64,000 nt of DNA from Galeopsis tetrahit. Lineage: Eukaryota; Streptophyta; Magnoliopsida; Lamiales; Lamiaceae. Shown here one piece after another: positions 61,901 to 64,000 of the stretch (its first letter is position 1; each line of letters starts with the position of its first letter). The translations under genes and the position numbers were made by a program. Location: the NCBI GenBank assembly GCA_963675135.1, contig OY776120.1, positions 55,982,063 through 56,046,062 on the forward strand. The letters are read 5' to 3'. The notes beneath the pieces are model-generated. The model searched no databases. It saw only the letters and a list, made by a program, of their open reading frames with translations, and was not told where the DNA came from.

Positions 61901-62299
61901 TCATTTTGTAGCATGGAAAACCTTGCTAGGGGCCCAATTCTTCTTGCCCGGAAGAAGATGTAATAGGATGCAGCTGATCTTGGTTACGTAGTTCAACTTC
62001 GATTCTGGTCAGAAGATGCCTTCATCATTTTGTCTAATTTTTGCAGCTTCTTGGGCGTACCTCAGAAGAAAGTACTTAGGTCAGTTGATCTTCACCTTAT
62101 CAAGAATTTCCATCATCACTCTAATCTTTGGAAATGTTATCCCATCCAAATATGAATGATGTCCCATCAATGGTTTGAACACAATGCCGAAGAGATCCCT
62201 GTATCTCTCCTTGAACATTGGTTTCTTCAAAATACTTGTTGCCAGATCAACAAATGGGGACATGAGAAACTCACGAAGACCAGCACCTTCCTTGCCAGC
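61901..62299 (-). pseudogene. Element E cassette ORF1 remnant, fused behind RT
   Basis: About 130 codons matching the second half of ORF1: GLREFL, then TFPKIRVMMEILD (B: SKIRIMAAIID), then SKLNYVTKISCILLHLLPGKKNWAP (B: SKLGFGNKLSILLPQLVVKKAYWSN, shown in part). Two stops (near 62080 and 62018) interrupt it. The N-terminal half is missing because a deletion joins RT residue ...ITSK to AGKEGAGLREF in frame at about 62300. Ends TGA at 61901-61903. Confidence 0.65.
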
Positions 62300-64000
62300 C
62301 TTAGATGTTATTTCATTCACAAATTGTTTAAACATATTATCACATGTAGATCCAAATACTATATCATCAACATAGATTTGAGCAATCATAATATCATTTT
62401 TATCATGTTTAAGGAACAGTGTTCTATCAGCCTCACCTCTAACAAATTCATATTCAATTAAGAAGTCGATGAGTCTTTCATACCATGCTCTAGGTGCTTG
62501 TTTCAAGCCATACAAACCCTTTTTTAATTTAAACACATGGTCAGGAAATTCAGGCTTTTCAAAACCTTTTGGTTGTTCAACATAAGCTTCTTCCATGAGT
62601 ATACCATTTAAAAAGGCAGATTTAACATCCATTTGATGTAACTTTATATCAATGTAGCATGCAATGACAAGAAAAAGTCTAATAAATTCAATTCTAGCAA
62701 GAGGAGCAAATGTTTCATCAAAGTCTACTCCTTCAACTTGAGTATAACCTTTAGCTACCAGCCTAGCTTTGTTTCTAATAATGTTCCCTATCTCATCAGT
62801 TTTGTTTTTAAAGATTTATTTAGTTCCTATAACATTTATATGATCTGGTCTAGGAACTAAAGTCCAAACATCATTTCTAACAAACTGATTTAATTCTTCA
62901 TGCATAACTTCAACCCAATTTTCATCATTTAAGGCTTCTTTAACAGTTTTAGGTTCAATCATAGAGTGATAACATTCATGTGTTGCCTTGTTGCACATAG
63001 AAGACGTACAAATGGATCTTAGCACATCCTTTGAATTCATACCCATTCTTCTTCTGGTTTGGAAACTAGTGGATTGTTCACCACTAATTTGATCTTGTGG
63101 ATGATTCTTCTGAACTCTTATGGAGGGAGTTTTCTAGAGATTATACGGATTTTCTAGATCTTTGTTCTCAGATGATTCTTCTAGTGTGTTATCATTTTGA
63201 CCAATATTCTGAGTTTGTTCATCCTTTTCAGTGTTGATTAGAACATCAATCAGGTTTGAAATATCTTCTTCTTCAATGCTCTTCCGTGTAATGCTTTTAT
63301 CATCATTAAATACAACATTTATTGATTCTTGAACAGTATCGGTCCTAAAGTTATAGATTTTGTAGGCTTTGTTGTTCCTTGAGTAACCAAGGAAAAATCA
63401 TTTGTCACTGTTTGAATCAAACTTGTGTAGCTGATCCCAGTCATTTAAGATGTAACAAACAAAGCCAAACACATGAAAGTATTTAAGATTAGGCTTTTAT
63501 TGTTCAATATTTCATAAGGAGTTTTAGTGGAATCTATTCTAATGAAGACTCTTTTTGAAATATGACAAGAAGTGTTTAAAGCCTCAACCTAAAACCTTTT
63601 TGATAGATTCTTAGAACACAACATTACTCTAGCCATTTCTTGAAGAGTTCTGTTTTTCCTTTCAGCTATGCCATTTTGTTGTGGGGTTTTAGGTGATGAA
63701 ACTCTTGTAAAATCCCTTTAGACTCACAGAATTCAGTAAAAGCACTGTTTTCAAATTCTCTTCCATGATCTGACCTAATTCTACAGACTTTAGAATTAAA
63801 TACATTTTTGAATCTTTTGTACAGAATTTTGATAATAGAGAAAGTTTCAGATTTATCTTTTAAAAATTCAACCCAAGTGAATCTAGAGTAGTCATCAACT
63901 ACCACTAAGGAGTACCTTTTACCTCAAATGCTTTCAGTTTCCATAGGACCTATAAGATCCATGTGAAGCAATTCAAAACACTGTTTAATTTAACAATGTC
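62300..64000 (-). pseudogene. Element E pol remnant (integrase, RT)
   Basis: Integrase core at 63666-63905 (VVDDYSRFTWVEF, IRSDHGREFEN), the linker and start of RT at 62816-63046 (EPKTVKEALNDENW, HEELNQFVRNDVW), and RT at 62300-62632 (MDVKSAFLNGILMEE, LYGLKQAPRAWYE, YVDDIVFGS). Several frameshifts and stops between these. RT ends just after YVDD, where the deletion into ORF1 occurs, so the RT thumb and all RNase H are gone. The sequence differs from A-D throughout: a third family. Continues past the window edge. Confidence 0.85.

Larger units (their letters stand above)
27103..64000 (-). mobile_element. Copia element E (third Sirevirus-like family), fragmented
   Basis: Minus-strand element running off the right edge. 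Pieces in element order: pol remnants 64000-62300, ORF1 remnant 62299-61901, ORF2 61900-60357, 58713-58387 and 28499-27509, polypurine tract 27236-27223, LTR end. It is interrupted by a CACTA transposon and a Mutator-like element. The reading frame resumes precisely across the CACTA insertion. The proteins are homologous to but clearly diverged from those of B and C. Many stops and shifts make it the oldest copia copy here. Confidence 0.8.

Overview
The window is plant nuclear DNA made almost entirely of nested transposable elements. I found no host gene, rRNA, tRNA or CRISPR array. A plant origin, most likely a dicot, follows from the families present: Ty1/copia elements primed by initiator-Met tRNA, an En/Spm (CACTA) transposon with an intron-containing transposase gene, Stowaway-type and hAT-type MITEs and a Mutator-like element. 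I cannot name the species.

Layout. (1) 1-26437 is a cluster of decayed Sirevirus-like Copia elements. A (plus strand, 1-5351) meets B (minus strand, 5352-17380) tail to tail. D (plus strand, 17417-24710) is cut off in RNase H and followed by two opposed LTR fragments of the A/B family (24711-26437). (2) From 27103 to beyond the right edge lies an older Sirevirus-like element E (minus strand). It is split by a CACTA transposon (28500-58386, about 30 kb) and by a 1.6-kb Mutator-like element (58714-60347). (3) The CACTA element holds its own subterminal repeats and transposase exons (56210-57123), several MITEs, a Tork-like Copia element F (30390-35765) sitting inside a hAT-type MITE, and element C (41300-55840). 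C is a young full-length Sirevirus-like element with near-identical 1.9-kb LTRs, an intact 1568-codon gag-pol frame and a 5-bp target duplication.

Most notable. Families A/B, C/D and E carry, or once carried, a cassette of extra genes between pol and the 3' LTR. ORF1 resembles the 'putative plant transposon protein' family. ORF2 (with ORF3) is a low-complexity and coiled-coil protein with a conserved central domain and a conserved C-terminal domain. In all three families ORF1 and ORF2 share one reading frame and are separated by a single stop codon. In all three a copy of the polypurine tract is embedded in the coiled-coil coding sequence, where it encodes Ala-Lys-Lys-Gly-Glu. At the gag-pol boundary A, B and D have a 1.15-1.25-kb segment with GT...AG ends and internal stops. 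Its removal would join Gag to Pol in frame, and C lacks exactly this segment. This suggests that splicing sets Gag versus Gag-Pol output, and that C may descend from a spliced RNA.

How the parts would work together in an intact copy such as C. The LTR drives a genomic RNA, and the tRNA primer binding site and polypurine tracts prime the two DNA strands. Gag packages the RNA; protease, integrase, RT and RNase H process, copy and insert it. The role of the ORF1/ORF2/ORF3 proteins is unknown. I see no clear signal peptide or membrane anchor, so they do not look like a classical envelope.
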